This document shows, one piece after another, positions 19,661 through 28,234 of a stretch of 64,000 nt of DNA. The notes under the pieces are model-generated. The model was not told the origin of the DNA. It ran no database searches and saw nothing but the letters and a program-made list of their open reading frames with translations. The stretch is taken from the NCBI GenBank assembly GCA_963831385.1, contig CAWHPW010000018.1:37288-101287 (forward strand). The letters run 5' to 3'. The stretch comes from JACVRX01 sp963831385 (lineage in GTDB: Bacteria; Actinomycetota; Actinomycetes; Jiangellales; Jiangellaceae). Within the stretch, counting starts at the first letter, position 1. Each line of letters opens with the position of its first letter. The position numbers and the translations under genes were made by a program.

Positions 19661-20232
19661 CGAGTCTCCCCTGTCGCTGGGTCTTGTCACAGGGTCGCGG
19701 CCACGATCACGAACCGTAAGGCGGGCAACTGGCCGGTTGGGGGCCGGTTTTCTGGTGCACATTTCGTACTCAGCAGATCGCGCGCTGGAGAAGTCGGAAT
19801 GGACAAACCTGCGCAGGGCTCATCACCCAGCCTGATGACCATGCTGTGCTCCGAACGTCTCAGCGCATGTGATCCGGGCGGGCACCGCTAGGCCGTCTCA
19901 GCGGTCAAGCGCGGAATCTATGCGGCCCACGGCTCACTGGTCCTGTCCACTGCGTCGAGCGTGGTTGAATCCGTTCGAGATGATCAGCCTGACCAGATCC
20001 CGTTCCAGCCGACACCAGTCACCTCGGCGACCACCGCCCTGGGCAACAACGTTCCCCGCCCGACCAGATTGACGTCACTGCGCCGATCCCGATCGAACTT
20101 GCGCTTCGCGGCCACTACGATCGTGCTCTCCCGATGAATCTGCAGGTTGTCGATGACGCCAGCGTCCGCTGAGGTCAGCGCCGCCGCCTTAGCAAGCCCT
20201 CTACAGGCTAGAGCGATCCAGAAGGAGCACTC
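19661..20232. other. 572-bp gap without a confident gene
   Basis: No frame here shows a recognisable family. The last 30 bases carry the AAGGAG ribosome site of the YbjQ gene at 20233. The stretch 19980-20180 reads on the minus strand with some protein-like composition (VIDNLQIHRESTIVVAAKRK and onward) but has no start, no homologue I recognise and stops at 19984; it may be a gene remnant. The promoter of the secreted hydrolase must lie in 19661-19800. Confidence 0.4.
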
Positions 20233-20577
20233 ATGACCAGCAATCCGGCGACGAGCCTCCCAGCATCGACCACATTCGAGTTGCCTGGACACACGGTCGA
20301 ACGCCTTCTGGGTTTGTCCTGGGGCGTGATCGTGCGAAGCGTCGGGCTGACCAAGGGACTGACTGGCACGCTCCGAGGGCTGAAGGCGGGCGAGGTGCCC
20401 CAGTTCACCGAGGTGGTCGACCACGCCAGAGGCACCGCTTTGGCCCGGCTGATGTCGCACGCACAGGAACTCGGCGGCAACGCGGTCCTCGGCGTGCGGT
20501 TCGACTCATCCGACCTCAGTGACGGTATGGCGGAAATCGTGGCATATGGGACCGCTGCAATCGTTCGTCCGTCGTGA
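20233..20577 (+). CDS. YbjQ-family (UPF0145) protein
   Basis: 114 residues from ATG 20233, with AAGGAG 6 bases before it. It aligns by eye with the family: a first strand FELPGHTVERLLGLSWGVIVRSVGL, a central LTGTLRGLKAGEV, the helix ARLMSHAQELGGNAVLGVRFDSS and the final strand EIVAYGTAAIV. It is a distinct paralogue of the protein at 12770-13090, with a longer N-terminus. Role unknown. The quinone-oxidoreductase gene begins 17 bp downstream on the same strand. Confidence 0.9.
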   Translation: MTSNPATSLPASTTFELPGHTVERLLGLSWGVIVRSVGLTKGLTGTLRGLKAGEVPQFTEVVDHARGTALARLMSHAQELGGNAVLGVRFDSSDLSDGMAEIVAYGTAAIVRPS

Positions 20578-20594
20578 CTGTCCGTGAGCCAGGG

Positions 20595-21548
20595 ATGAAG
20601 GCATCGTCTGGGAGAGGTACGGGCCGCCGGAAGTCGCTTCGGCTGGCGGAGGTCGCGACACCTACGCCGGGTGCCGATGAAGTTCTGGTGAAGGTGCTGG
20701 GAATATCGGTCAATCCGGCGGACTGGCATTCCATGCGTGGCAAGCCCGTCTTCTCGCGCGCCACTCTCGGGTTGCTGCGGCCAAAGCACAGGATTCTTGG
20801 TGTCGACATCGCCGGAGAGGTGGCGGTGGTCGGCAACGATGTTACTCAGTTCATGCCCGGCAATAAGGTCTATGCCAACCTCTTGGACCACGGCTACGGC
20901 GGGTTTGCCGAATATGTTCGGCGCCCGTTGGCGTGATGTCGTCGATGCCGTCAAACCTGTCATTCGAAGAAGCGGCCGCAGTTCCCATGGCAGCGGTCAC
21001 GGGACTCCACGGCCTTCGACATCACGGAGAAATCCAGCCCGGGCAGCAGGTGCTGATCAACGGTGCTTCCGGCGGTGTCGGCACCTTTGCGGTCCAGATC
21101 GCCAAGGCATACGGCGCCGAGGTCACCGGCGTGACCAGCACCCGGAACCTCGACCTTGTGCGTTCGCTCGGCGCCGATCACGTCGTCGACTACACGACGA
21201 CCGACTTCGTCCGGTGGCGGGAGGCGCTACGACCTCATCCTCGACACGATCGGGAACCGATCGGTGTCGGATCTCAAGCGGGCCCTTGGCGCAGGCGGCA
21301 AGGCTGCCGTCACCGGGTTCACAAGCGTGCCGAAGCTGGCGGGCGTTGCGCTGCGCGGCGGCAAGGATATCGCCATGGTGACGGCGCATGCGGCCACCAA
21401 GGATCTGGATGTCCTTTCCGAGTTGATCGAGGCCGGCAAGGTGCACCCGCAGATCGACCGGCGCTATTCATTCGACGAAATCCCCGCAGCGATCGCGTAC
21501 CTGGAGCAAGGCCACGCCAGGGGAAAGGTGGTCGTGGGCGCGGCGTGA
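20595..21548 (+). pseudogene. NAD(P)-dependent alcohol dehydrogenase/quinone oxidoreductase, 4 frameshifts
   Basis: Zinc-independent medium-chain reductase of ~315 residues, readable only by joining frames. From ATG 20595 (MKA) the next frame gives IVWERYGPPEV, then the first frame resumes at LRLAEVATPTPGADEVLVKV. VNPADWHSMRG and ILGVDIAGEV follow. At ~20908 a lost base (apparently a T in a short T run) separates AEYV from SAPVGVMSSMPSNLSFEEAAAVP; then the cofactor site GASGGVGTFAVQIAKAYGAEV. Another shift at ~21225 precedes YDLILDTIGNRSVSDLKRAL and the end at 21548. Shifts of both signs that restore the frame are more typical of sequencing indels than of decay. The family reduces quinones or enones with NADPH. 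Confidence 0.75.
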
Positions 21549-21703
21549 GGATTCGCCGCCCCGCCGCAATCCCGCATGGCCAACCTGGTGCAGCGACCTC
21601 CATTCGCGAGTCAGGCGGTTGGCATCTGCCGTGGGCGAGGGTGCTATCACCTTTCAACTCGTCCACGAGTACTTCGATCGCGTGAGCGACCTATCGTGAT
21701 CAC

Positions 21704-22918
21704 ATGTCGACGTCTGAGGTCGTAGAAGCAGCCGGCCGTGAGGTGACGATCACCAATCCAGACAAACTGATCTTCGAATCCGTCGGCATCACCAAGCTCG
21801 ACCTCGTCCGCTACTACCTGGCTGTCGCCGACGGCGCGTTGCGTGGAGTCGAGGGCCGGCCGATGGTCCTCAAACGGTTCGTCAAGGGCATCGACCAGGA
21901 GGCCGTCTGGCAGAAGCGAGCACCGAGCAGCCGGCCGGACTGGATCGAGGTTGCCGAGCTGCACTACCGGTCCGGGCTATCGGCGGCGGAGGTCGTCGTA
22001 CGCGATGCGGCCGCGTTGGCCTGGGTGGTGAACCTGGGCTGCGTCGACCTCAACCCGCATCCGGTGCGAGCTGAGGATCTCGATCGTCCGGACGAGCTCC
22101 GTATCGACCTCGATCCGGTCCCGGGCGTGGACTGGAAGCAGATCCTCGACGTTGCCCTGGTAGCGAAAGAGGTGCTCGAGGACCACGGCCTCACCGGTTG
22201 GCCGAAGACCTCGGGATCGCGCGGATTTCACATCTTCACCCGGATCGATCCGCAGTGGTCCTACCGGGAAGTGCGGCTCGCGGCGGAGACGATCGCGAGG
22301 GAGGTCGAGAACCGTGCACCCGACCTGGCCACCAGCAAGTGGTGGAAGGAGGAGCGGCACGGGGTCTTCGTCGACTTCAACCAGAATGCAAAGGACCGCA
22401 CGGTGGCATCCGCGTACTCGGTGCGCCCGACGCCGGACGCTCGGGTATCCACGCCGCTGCGCTGGACAGAGGTGCCCGACTGCCGCCCGGAGCTGTTCAC
22501 GGTGCCGATCGTGCTGGACCGATACGCGTCGCTCGGCGATCCATGGCAGGGCATCGAGACCTCGGCCGGTTCGCTGGACGCCGTCCTCGACCTCGCCCGG
22601 CGGCTCGGCCCGGCCGAGAAACCGCCCAAGGGCACCGGGCGGCGGCAGTCCACGATGCCCCTCGTCGAGGTCGCCCGGGCAAAGACCAAGGACGAGGCAC
22701 TGGCGGGGCTGGAGCAGTGGAAGGCCCGGCATCCGACCGTCGTCCCACGGCTCGAACCGGCCGACATCCTGGTCGATGGGATGCGTGGGAGAAGCTCGAT
22801 CTGGTACCGCATCCGGGTCAACCTTCAGCACGTTCCCGAAACGGAGCGCCCACCGCAGGAACCCCTCGAGGTCGACTACGACCCGTGGGTCAACGCGCCG
22901 TTGCCACGGGAGGGCTAG
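21704..22918 (+). CDS. LigD-type primase-polymerase domain protein
   Basis: 404 residues with the archaeo-eukaryotic primase fold of the LigD polymerase module: VTITNPDKLIFESVGITKLDLVRYY in segments, LKRFVKGI, then the catalytic RIDLDP (paired metal Asp), WPKTSGSRGFHIF, and GVFVDFNQNAKDRTVASAYSVRP. The C-terminal ~110 residues (charged, with ILVDGMRGRSSIWYRIRVN) extend beyond the minimal ~300-residue domain. These enzymes add nucleotides at DNA ends during non-homologous end joining. A second, shorter copy and a separate ligase lie at 42191-44088; no Ku gene is in the window. Its stop shares the CTAG at 22915-22918 with the convergent MFS gene. Confidence 0.88.
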   Translation: MSTSEVVEAAGREVTITNPDKLIFESVGITKLDLVRYYLAVADGALRGVEGRPMVLKRFVKGIDQEAVWQKRAPSSRPDWIEVAELHYRSGLSAAEVVVRDAAALAWVVNLGCVDLNPHPVRAEDLDRPDELRIDLDPVPGVDWKQILDVALVAKEVLEDHGLTGWPKTSGSRGFHIFTRIDPQWSYREVRLAAETIAREVENRAPDLATSKWWKEERHGVFVDFNQNAKDRTVASAYSVRPTPDARVSTPLRWTEVPDCRPELFTVPIVLDRYASLGDPWQGIETSAGSLDAVLDLARRLGPAEKPPKGTGRRQSTMPLVEVARAKTKDEALAGLEQWKARHPTVVPRLEPADILVDGMRGRSSIWYRIRVNLQHVPETERPPQEPLEVDYDPWVNAPLPREG

Positions 22919-24177
22919 CCCGGCGCCGATTCCGCCGGTGTGCCTGTCGCTTCGTCGGCCGGAGCCCGTTCGCGACGGCTGGCAACCAGGAACGGGACCG
23001 CCAGTAGCTCGATTGCCCCGCCGATCACGAAGGACGTGGCGTAGCTATTGACGTCGGCCACGCGTCCGAGAACTGGTTGGACAACCACGCCGCCGCTGCT
23101 GCTCATCAGTGAGTCGAACGAGAGCACCGTGGCGCGCTGTTTGGACGGAATCATGTCGTTCAGATAGGCCTGCCGGATCGGGAAGACAGCCGAGAAGAGC
23201 AACCCCCAGATCACCAAGAGCCCCAACGCGAGCCAGAAGGAACCGATCAGGCCGAGCATGACGAGAATGGCCGCACTCGCGACGGAACCGAGAATCAGCG
23301 CGGTCGTCCGCTTCTTGAACAGCAGTCGAACCCGCGGCGCGGCATAGCCACCCGCGATCTGCGCCCCGGCGACAATCGCAGCCGCCAACCCGGCGACCGA
23401 ATACGCGTTGGGATCGCCGTAGAGCTCGAGCAGGTACGGCTGGAGCGCGTAGAACGCGTAGACGGCAACGCCGCCCGTGAACGGCGCGGCAAGCATCACC
23501 CATCGCACCGGCCGATTCTTCAGCCCGTGCTCGAGCGAGGCGTTAAACACGTCGCGGGTCGCGCGAAGCGGGTGAGTCGCCGGCTCGGGGGTGAAACCGA
23601 CGTCCTTCATGAGCAGGAATGCGACGACGAACATGATCAAAAGGATGGCGACACGCAGCAGAAACGGCACGCCGAGCGTGGTCGCCTGGGCGATGATCCC
23701 GCCAAGCACGGACCCGCCCAACATGGCCGCACCGGACACCATCTGGCCACGACCGAAAACTGTCTCAAGCTCGCCGTCGTATTCGGCGAAATGCAGTGCG
23801 TCGACCAGCCATGCCTCGACGGCGCCGGAGAAGAAGGTGAACCCGAGCCCGATCAGCACCGAGACGACCGCCCAGAGCCAGAAGGGCGCCTCCAGCTGCC
23901 ACATCAGGAAGTACAGAAAGGTCGCCGTCGCCAGCGTGATCGTGCCCAGCAGGTAGGACGTCCGCCGTCCCCAGGTGTCCGCCACCACACCGGTCGGGAC
24001 CTCGAAGATCACCATTCCGGCCGTGAAGAACGCGTTGGCTGCGAAGGCCTCGAGGTTGGACAGCCCGGCATCGAGGAGAAACAGCGTGTTGATGCCCCAG
24101 ATAAGTGACGCGGCCAGCGTGTTTCCGAGGAGCAGAACGAGATAGGTGCGCTGAATGCTGCGAGCCTGCGGGTTCAT
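22915..24177 (-). CDS. MFS transporter
   Basis: 420 residues starting at ATG 24177, where TGATG couples it to the CorA stop codon. Twelve hydrophobic segments are visible, with the major-facilitator signature between helices 2 and 3 (GVVADTWGRRTSYLLG). The central loop (GFTPEPATHPLRATRDVFNAS) and C-terminal SFDSLMSSSGGVVVQPVLGRVAD are typical of drug/multidrug MFS subfamilies in actinomycetes. Substrate unknown. It is the last gene of a three-gene operon (25494 to 22915). Confidence 0.88.
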   Translation of the reverse strand: MNPQARSIQRTYLVLLLGNTLAASLIWGINTLFLLDAGLSNLEAFAANAFFTAGMVIFEVPTGVVADTWGRRTSYLLGTITLATATFLYFLMWQLEAPFWLWAVVSVLIGLGFTFFSGAVEAWLVDALHFAEYDGELETVFGRGQMVSGAAMLGGSVLGGIIAQATTLGVPFLLRVAILLIMFVVAFLLMKDVGFTPEPATHPLRATRDVFNASLEHGLKNRPVRWVMLAAPFTGGVAVYAFYALQPYLLELYGDPNAYSVAGLAAAIVAGAQIAGGYAAPRVRLLFKKRTTALILGSVASAAILVMLGLIGSFWLALGLLVIWGLLFSAVFPIRQAYLNDMIPSKQRATVLSFDSLMSSSGGVVVQPVLGRVADVNSYATSFVIGGAIELLAVPFLVASRRERAPADEATGTPAESAPG

Positions 24178-25175
24178 CACCACCAGCCCTGTCGCTTCGT
24201 CCACCGCAGCAGCAGCAGGCTGATGGTCACCATGAGCGCGAGCACGGCGAACAGTTGCGGCACGTTGGTGGTCTCGTTGACGATGACGTTCATCCCGACG
24301 ACGGACGCAACGGCCGTGATCGGGAGTGTGACCGCGGCCAGTACTGCCAGCCGCTCCATGGCGATCATCATCTTGGTGCCGGTGCGGGTCTGGTAATAGT
24401 CGATGACCCCGGCCAAGAAGTCTCGCTCGCCGTCGCCGATCGTGCGCAGGCGCGAGAACCGGTCGGACAGGTCGGCGAAGAGCGCTCGATCGTCGAGTAC
24501 CGGAGTCCCGACGACGGTCGACATCCGCTCGAAGATCTCGTGGGCGTTGCTCGCCATCGTCCGGACCGTGACGAGCTCGTGGCGCATCAGGAACATCTGC
24601 TCCAGCAGCTCTTCGGGCCGGCGGAGATCGTCGGTCATGACGTGCCGCTCGAGATCCGCGACCCTGCTGGCGATCGTGCCGATGTCGTCGCGGATCTCCC
24701 GAGAGAGAGCGCCGAGAATCCCGTGCGCCAGCGCCGAGGGAGATGGTGGGAGGAACCGACCGGAATCGAGCCGCTCGCGGGCCATCGTCGTGTCGCGGCC
24801 GACTGCCGATGGATCGACCTCCGGGTTGTACGGGCCGTGCAAGGTCACCAGATAGTCGGGGCCGATGAAGAACTCGATCTGCAGCAGGTGCACGTGCCCG
24901 ATCAAACCCAGGAGCGGCCGATGCGCGACGACGAACCAATGGTCGCGGTAGCCGTGAAACGTCGGCAGATGTATTCGACGCCGGCAGGTCGCTACGGCCT
25001 GCGGGTGGAAACCGAACTGCTCGAGCAGCAGCGCCGCCGTAATGTCATCACAGGCCGGAAAGTCCACCCAGAGGAACCCGTCCGAGCGCTTGCGCCAGGC
25101 CTCGAGGTCGTCAGGCGTTCCGATCTCCACGCCCACCGGTGTGATGTAGCGCAAGGCCATCACGACGTTTGCCAC
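24177..25175 (-). CDS. CorA-family magnesium/cobalt transporter
   Basis: 332 residues, probably from GTG 25175. It has a long cytoplasmic N-terminal domain (FLWVDFP, FHPQAVATCRRRIHLPTF, YLVTLHGP), an extended helix, and two C-terminal transmembrane segments. The first ends in the signature VVGMNV (the GMN selectivity motif), followed by the periplasmic loop and a final helix ending in a basic tail. CorA channels are pentamers for Mg2+ (also Co2+/Ni2+). Translationally coupled to the MFS transporter downstream; 4 bp after the small monooxygenase-like gene upstream. Confidence 0.92.
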   Translation of the reverse strand: MANVVMALRYITPVGVEIGTPDDLEAWRKRSDGFLWVDFPACDDITAALLLEQFGFHPQAVATCRRRIHLPTFHGYRDHWFVVAHRPLLGLIGHVHLLQIEFFIGPDYLVTLHGPYNPEVDPSAVGRDTTMARERLDSGRFLPPSPSALAHGILGALSREIRDDIGTIASRVADLERHVMTDDLRRPEELLEQMFLMRHELVTVRTMASNAHEIFERMSTVVGTPVLDDRALFADLSDRFSRLRTIGDGERDFLAGVIDYYQTRTGTKMMIAMERLAVLAAVTLPITAVASVVGMNVIVNETTNVPQLFAVLALMVTISLLLLRWTKRQGWW

Positions 25176-25179
25176 ACTG

Positions 25180-25494
25180 TCACGGTAGCGCTGAGCTGAG
25201 TACCTGGTAGTGCGTGACGGTCGTCTCGCGGTCGATCAGGTAGTCGTCATCCTCCGGGTAGAACTTGGCCACGTCGATGTCGGCCCCCGCGAAGGCGCGG
25301 ATGCTGTCGACCGAGATCCACCAGCTCAGCGTCAACACCTCGGTCCGACCCTCGCCGAGGTCTCGGGTGAGCATCTGGGCACCCAGGTTGCCCGGCGTCT
25401 GCCGGTACTCGGCGATGCCGGTGCGTTCGATGTAGGCCACGTAGTCATCGGCGCCGTCGGTCGACACCCAGCCGCGCCAGATCCTCGCGATCAT
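25180..25494 (-). CDS. Antibiotic biosynthesis monooxygenase-like (ferredoxin-fold) protein
   Basis: 104 residues from ATG 25494. The N-terminal strand MIARIWRGWV, the helix DDYVAYIERTGIAEYRQTPGNLGAQML and the strand EVLTLSWWISVDSIRAFAG match the small dimeric alpha/beta-barrel family that includes ABM monooxygenases and heme-degrading enzymes. No heme or substrate residue can be assigned with confidence. First gene of the operon with CorA and the MFS transporter; divergent from the SDR gene. Confidence 0.7.
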   Translation of the reverse strand: MIARIWRGWVSTDGADDYVAYIERTGIAEYRQTPGNLGAQMLTRDLGEGRTEVLTLSWWISVDSIRAFAGADIDVAKFYPEDDDYLIDRETTVTHYQVLSSALP

Positions 25495-25569
25495 CTGCCG
25501 ACCCTTTCACCGATGGCCGACCCGGTGCCACGATCGGCATCGCTCGGCCCACCGACGAAGCGAGGTGTC

Positions 25570-26361
25570 ATGGAACTGGGTCTGCGGGGCAAGGTCGCCG
25601 TCGTGACAGGCGCCAGCACCGGCATCGGGCTAGCTGTTGCCGAGGGGCTGGCTGCCGAGGGCGTGACCGTCGTCATGGCAGCTCGCGGCGCAGACCGGCT
25701 CGACGCCGAGGCACAACGGGTGGCGAACCGCTACGGCGTGCAAGCGGTACCGGTCGCTTGTGACGTCGCAACAGCGGACGGATGCGCAGCGCTCGCGCTG
25801 GCGGCCGATGAACGGTTCGGCGGCGCGGACATCTTGTTCAACAACGCCGGCGCCGGTTCCAACGAAACGGTCATGGAAGCGACCGACGAAAAGTGGCAGG
25901 CGTACTGGAACCTGCACGTCATGGCCGCAGTGCGCCTGGCCCGCGGCATAGTGCCGGGCATGCGTCGGCGCGGCGGCGGGGTGATCTTGCACAATGCGTC
26001 GATCTGCGCGGTCCAGCCGCTGTGGTACGAGCCGATCTACAACGTCACCAAGTCCGCCTTGATGATGTTCTCCAAGACGCTGGCCACCGAGGTGGTCGGC
26101 GACAACATTCGGGTCAACTGCCTCAACCCCGGTCTGGTGCTGACGCCGGACTGGATCAAGACGGCCAAGCAGCTCACCGCAGACACTGGTGGTGACTGGC
26201 AGGGATACCTAGACGGCGTGGCCCGCGAGCATGCGCCGATCAGCCGCTTTGCGACGCCCGACGAGCTCGCCAGCTTCGTCGTCTTCCTCTGCTCGGACCG
26301 GGCAAGCTACTCGGTCGGGTCCACCTACTTCGTCGACGGCGGGATGCTCAAGACGGTCTGA
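25570..26361 (+). CDS. Short-chain dehydrogenase/reductase (SDR)
   Basis: 263 residues from ATG 25570 (MELGLRGKVAVVTGA). Classical SDR: nucleotide site TGASTGIG, NNAG (FNNAGAG), catalytic Ser in NASICAVQP, and YNVTK (Tyr-x-x-x-Lys), closing with the SVGSTYFVDGG motif. Arg in MAARGAD after the second strand hints at NADP preference. The substrate cannot be inferred. It stands alone, convergent with the vapC gene, with a hairpin terminator between them. Confidence 0.92.
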   Translation: MELGLRGKVAVVTGASTGIGLAVAEGLAAEGVTVVMAARGADRLDAEAQRVANRYGVQAVPVACDVATADGCAALALAADERFGGADILFNNAGAGSNETVMEATDEKWQAYWNLHVMAAVRLARGIVPGMRRRGGGVILHNASICAVQPLWYEPIYNVTKSALMMFSKTLATEVVGDNIRVNCLNPGLVLTPDWIKTAKQLTADTGGDWQGYLDGVAREHAPISRFATPDELASFVVFLCSDRASYSVGSTYFVDGGMLKTV

Positions 26362-26373
26362 CCGTCATGATCA

Positions 26374-26416
26374 ACTGGTAGCGAGTAGCACACGCGCCAG
26401 CGTGTCGCGTACCAGT
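26374..26416. terminator. Bidirectional hairpin between SDR and vapC
   Basis: A compound inverted repeat lies between the convergent genes: outer arms ACTGGTA (26374-26380) and TACCAGT (26410-26416), inner arms ACACGC (26390-26395) and GCGTGT (26400-26405) around a GCCA loop. There is no T run on either side, as is usual in actinomycetes, so its terminator role is inferred from position. Confidence 0.55.
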
Positions 26417-26457
26417 CGCAACCAGCCTGCGGTTCTCCGGCTGCAGTGGTACTGCAA

Positions 26458-26886
26458 CTACGGCCCGGGGACTGTCGGCAGCCCTTCCTTCTCGGCCGCG
26501 AGCGCGAGCCGCTGGTCGAGGCAGACGAAGTCGAGCGGCGTTCCAAGCTCGTCGCGGAGGAGAATCGCCGCTGCGAGCTGCGCCGCGTCCGCGGCCCGCA
26601 TCGGATGCCGCGCGAGCAGCGGAAGCGCCCGGGCCCGCACCGCCAGCACATCGGTGACCTCGTCCCATCCCTGCGCCAGATCGCTGAAACGATCGAGGAC
26701 ACGACGCCGCTCGGCGCGGGTCAGCTGCCCGTCGCGGACCCGCCGTTCTACCGCGCTGACGATCTCGACGGTGGTCCATGCCCAGGTCACGACCGTCGGG
26801 TCGTCTCGCAACCAGCCGCGCACATCCTCGGTGCGCGGCTCGGAGACGATCAGCGGGACCAGGGCCGAAGCGTCCCAGTACCTCAC
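26458..26886 (-). CDS. vapC: VapC-type PIN-domain ribonuclease toxin
   Basis: 142 residues from GTG 26886, overlapping the antitoxin stop by 4 bases (GTGA). PIN-fold signatures are present: MRYWDASALVPL with the first acidic residue, TTVEIVSAVERR with the conserved Glu, and RAADAAQLAAAILL with the third Asp, then FVCLDQRLALAAEKEGL near the end. VapC toxins cleave tRNA or rRNA when freed from antitoxin. The pair is a self-contained toxin-antitoxin operon inserted behind the inositol-type dehydrogenase gene. Confidence 0.9.
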   Translation of the reverse strand: MRYWDASALVPLIVSEPRTEDVRGWLRDDPTVVTWAWTTVEIVSAVERRVRDGQLTRAERRRVLDRFSDLAQGWDEVTDVLAVRARALPLLARHPMRAADAAQLAAAILLRDELGTPLDFVCLDQRLALAAEKEGLPTVPGP

Positions 26887-27173
26887 ACCCGGTCCGCCCG
26901 GTCCTCGTCGAGCGCCGTCGCGATGCTGACCGGCAGGCCGACGGGCGGTTCGTCAAGAACCCTGAGAATGCTCCCGTCACCAGCCCGTAGGACTCCATCG
27001 GCAACCAGCCGGCGGTGCGGCTCGTCGCCGGGTTCGCTGCCCGCCTGGGTCGCCGCAACAAGACGTGCGACCGGCTTTCCTCGATCGACGATCTGGACCT
27101 CACCGCCTCGACGCACCGCGCGCAGGTAGTGCGAGAGGTGCGTCTTCAGTTCGGACACCGATACGACGGGCAT
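26883..27173 (-). CDS. vapB: Phd/YefM-type antitoxin
   Basis: 96 residues from ATG 27173 (MPVVSVSELKTHLSHYLRAV). The N-terminal half is the Phd/YefM DNA-binding dimerisation fold: VSVSELKTHLSHYLRAVRRG then EVQIVDRGKPVARLVA. The C-terminal half is acidic and ends ATALDEDRADRV, the part that would wrap the toxin. No ribosome site precedes the ATG; a TATAAT box 7-12 bases upstream implies a leaderless or near-leaderless transcript. Co-translated with vapC. Confidence 0.88.
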   Translation of the reverse strand: MPVVSVSELKTHLSHYLRAVRRGGEVQIVDRGKPVARLVAATQAGSEPGDEPHRRLVADGVLRAGDGSILRVLDEPPVGLPVSIATALDEDRADRV

Positions 27174-28234
27174 ATGACCATTATAGTCAGGGTTAGATGA
27201 CCAGAGTAGTCCCGGCGATGGGTTGGTGTGTACAGGGCCGGCTTGTGCCGCAGCTGGACGGGCGTGCGGTTCCCACTGTGCAGCGCCTCGACAGCAGCGT
27301 CGGAGACCGCTGCGGCGGCGTACCCGTCCCAAGACGAAGGTCCGGTTGGCCCGGAACCCGAGGCCAGGGCGTTCACCCATTCTTGGAGCTCGGTGTCGTA
27401 GGCCCGGACGAACCGTTCCCGCCAGTCGGCGGGTACTCGGCTCGAGTACCAACCGTCCCGGCGCACGACCACCGGGCTGCCGTCGCCGAGAGCCGCGGTC
27501 CCGTCCTCGCCAACGACCTCCGCCCGGATGTCGTAGCCATAACGAATGTTCATCGACGTCTCGACGTCGACGAGCACTCCGCTTTCGGTTTCCAGCAGCA
27601 CGAGTAGTGGATCTTGTAGGTCACCGCCATGCCGGTTGCGACGCGGCACAAGTACCCGTGCAGCGACCAGCTCCTCGTCGAGCAGCCAGCGCACAATGTC
27701 GAAGTCGTGCACGGCCGTGTCGGTGATCGCCATCTCTCGGGTGAAGTGCGCCGGTGCCTCAGCGTTGCGATGCCGGAAGTGCACGAGCAACGGAGCGCCG
27801 ATGCTGCCGCTTTTCACAACCTCCTTGAGCGCCCGGTACCCCGGGTCGTAGCGCCGCATGTACCCGACCTGCACCAACCGCCGGCCGGCAGCCACCTCCG
27901 CATCGATGATGCGCAGACAGGCTTCCTGCGTCGGTGCCAGCGGCTTCTCACAGAAGACCGGCTTGCCCGCCTCGATCGAAGCGAGCACGTACTCCTCGTG
28001 CGTCGGCCCCCATGACGCCACGAGCACCGCATCCACGTCGTCGTCGCCGATGACCTCCTGGCCGGTCCGGTGGACCCGACCACCGCCGAGCAGTCCGGCG
28101 CCGACCTCCGCAGCGCGGACCTGGTCCAGGTCGGCCACGGCAACAACTCGAGAGCCGGCCAGCGCGCGGCTGAGCCGGCGGATATGGTCCTGCCCGACCA
28201 TCCCGACGCCCACGACGCCGACGTCAACCGTCAC
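27146..28234 (-). CDS. Gfo/Idh/MocA oxidoreductase, inositol 2-dehydrogenase-like
   Basis: About 362 residues from GTG 28234 (VTVDVGVVGVGMVGQDHIRRL). The Rossmann domain is followed by the family signature VFCEKPLAPTQEACLRI (EKP motif), then QVGYMRRYDPGYRALKEVV and AVHDFDIVRWLLDEE, with the Asp and His pair typical of inositol dehydrogenases. It acts in myo-inositol or related cyclitol/polyol oxidation, matching the semialdehyde dehydrogenase upstream. Oddly, the frame runs ~25 residues past the usual end (KPALY) through the vapBC promoter to 27146, suggesting a lost stop. The start overlaps the preceding 29-codon frame by 4 bases. Confidence 0.8.
   Translation of the reverse strand: MTVDVGVVGVGMVGQDHIRRLSRALAGSRVVAVADLDQVRAAEVGAGLLGGGRVHRTGQEVIGDDDVDAVLVASWGPTHEEYVLASIEAGKPVFCEKPLAPTQEACLRIIDAEVAAGRRLVQVGYMRRYDPGYRALKEVVKSGSIGAPLLVHFRHRNAEAPAHFTREMAITDTAVHDFDIVRWLLDEELVAARVLVPRRNRHGGDLQDPLLVLLETESGVLVDVETSMNIRYGYDIRAEVVGEDGTAALGDGSPVVVRRDGWYSSRVPADWRERFVRAYDTELQEWVNALASGSGPTGPSSWDGYAAAAVSDAAVEALHSGNRTPVQLRHKPALYTPTHRRDYSGHLTLTIMVICPSYRCPN
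27175..27189 (-). promoter_or_regulatory. vapBC promoter -10 and autorepressor operator
   Basis: TGACCATTATAGTCA is a 15-bp dyad (TGAC arms with inner AT pairs) immediately upstream of the antitoxin ATG. On the minus strand it contains TATAAT (27185-27180), an ideal -10 element. An operator overlapping the -10 is the standard arrangement for autorepression by an antitoxin-toxin complex. It lies just upstream of the overlapping 3' end of the dehydrogenase frame. Confidence 0.6.

Noticed and set aside
24105..25199. Plus-strand frame of ~360 codons opposite CorA
   Set aside because: CorA with its GMN motif is on the minus strand; the plus frame is Arg-rich and meaningless.
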